Shown here: in pieces, positions 63,531-64,000 of the stretch
How positions within the stretch are numbered: position 1 is the first letter of the stretch
Layout of the letters: the number at the start of each line of letters is the position of its first letter
DNA from: Pseudobacteroides cellulosolvens ATCC 35603 = DSM 2933
Lineage (GTDB): Bacteria > Bacillota > Clostridia > Acetivibrionales > DSM-2933
DNA length: 64,000 nucleotides
Reading direction: 5' to 3'
Assembly (NCBI RefSeq): GCF_001262605.1
Contig: NZ_LGTC01000001.1
Location: 124,001 to 188,000, forward strand
Position numbers and translations under genes: made by a program
Notes under the pieces: model-generated
Databases searched by the model: none
What the model was told of the DNA's origin: nothing
The model's input: the letters and a program-made list of their open reading frames with translations, nothing else

Positions 63531-64000
63531 TTAACAGTATGTCTTAAAGAAGTTTTTTAATCTATTGGTATCCATTGCTTTTATTATTTCTGCATCTATT
63601 TCAAGTGCTGATGTTAAAATATATGTTATATCCTTATGCAATTGGATAAATCTTTCTTCCAATGGCAAAACCTTTTTAAAGGAATCGGCAAAAACTATTA
63701 TCATAGCTATTGCGATTTTTAGTCTAAGTATGCCAGTGTAAACATCTGCCGATTTTGCTGCGGTTTTTCGTTTTATTCTTATTCTTTTCCCATCTTGCAA
63801 ATCTGCCAGCTTCTGAGCCATCTTATAAAGCTTTAGCCTATTGCTGTCCGATAAAATCCAGGGATTAGACTCGCCTGCTCTTCCGAAAAGCTTTCGTGTC
63901 TCACTGTTTACCTCCAAAAGCTCTTTATGAATTAGCGGTATAACATCGCTGGACTCACGCATGTAGAGGCCAAATTCATTTATGGATGCCAATCTTGCAA
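63531..64000 (-). CDS. Unknown protein, 5' end outside window
   Basis: At least 153 residues, with the frame open to the right window edge, so the TTG at 63992 need not be the start. It is mainly helical: SINEFGLYMRESSDVIPLIH, NSETRKLFGRAGESNPWI, then a very basic patch KRIRIKRKTAAKS, a hydrophobic helix (RLKIAIAMIIVFADSFKKVL) and a C-terminal helical stretch ending KNFFKTYC. No recognised domain. It lies just inside the DNA that interrupts murA and points towards murA, so it is the first candidate gene of that insertion. Function unknown. Confidence 0.6.
   Translation of the reverse strand, partial: ARLASINEFGLYMRESSDVIPLIHKELLEVNSETRKLFGRAGESNPWILSDSNRLKLYKMAQKLADLQDGKRIRIKRKTAAKSADVYTGILRLKIAIAMIIVFADSFKKVLPLEERFIQLHKDITYILTSALEIDAEIIKAMDTNRLKNFFKTYC

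Overview
The window is a chromosomal segment of a low-GC, Gram-positive, endospore-forming anaerobe of the class Clostridia. The evidence is strongly AT-rich DNA, canonical sigma-A promoters, sporulation genes (pro-sigma-K, CwlJ/GerQ, YtfJ, a SpoVD-type PBP), the MEP isoprenoid genes dxr/ispG and [NiFe]-hydrogenase maturation genes. Several extracellular proteins carry copper-amine-oxidase-like N-terminal domains, which fits cellulolytic cluster III clostridia; I cannot name a species.

Region 1 (1-8.6 kb): a PBP 3' end is followed by sigK, and sigK is split into THREE pieces (730-1072, 4912-5004, 8255-8522) by two adjacent intervening elements. Element 1 (1073-4911, about 3.84 kb) and element 2 (5005-8254, 3.25 kb) each encode their own large serine recombinase and each has its own short att direct repeat with symmetric inverted arms. 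Joining the three pieces at the repeats restores a full-length pro-sigma-K of 234 aa, provided one missing G in the middle piece is restored. Classical skin elements split sigK once, so a tandem double interruption that needs two independent excisions is the main discovery candidate.

Region 2 (8.6-21.9 kb): accessory, sporulation and surface genes. These are a CBM25-like protein, cwlJ-gerQ, a small hydrophobic sporulation-type peptide, a minus-strand operon (CuAO/solute-binding fusion, CuAO/trypsin-like protease, membrane spermidine-synthase-like protein), a lipoprotein, cca, and an ECF sigma/anti-sigma/DUF2953/ytfJ operon.

Region 3 (21.9-40.4 kb): a conserved housekeeping superoperon in the usual order, rpsB-tsf-pyrH-frr-(small ORF)-uppS-cdsA-dxr-rseP-ispG, then rimP-nusA-ylxR-ylxQ-infB-rbfA-nrnA-truB-ribF. 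It covers translation, lipid and undecaprenyl synthesis and RNA processing.

Region 4 (40.4-51.4 kb): a LacI-type regulator, hypF-hypC-hypD-hypE, two M16-family proteins (YmfF/YmfH-like), lgt and rodA.

Region 5 (51.5-64 kb): the dcw cell-wall cluster mraZ-rsmH-ftsL-spoVD/ftsI-murE-murF-mraY-ftsW/spoVE-murG-murA. It has an MraZ operator of three 10-bp repeats, an A-rich tandem array and a large nested RNA hairpin. murA is broken after about 115 codons and followed by unrelated DNA, so a further insertion probably begins there. murD is missing from its usual place.

Seven genes contain single-base run-length discrepancies (sigK middle piece, recombinase 1, ribF, lacI-type, hypF, M16, lgt). Nearly all are one missing G/C in a short run. 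Because they hit essential genes (ribF, lgt), sequencing or assembly error is the likeliest explanation, and I annotate these as intact genes with a frameshift. A dispersed, palindromic repeat of about 100 bp occurs at least five times.
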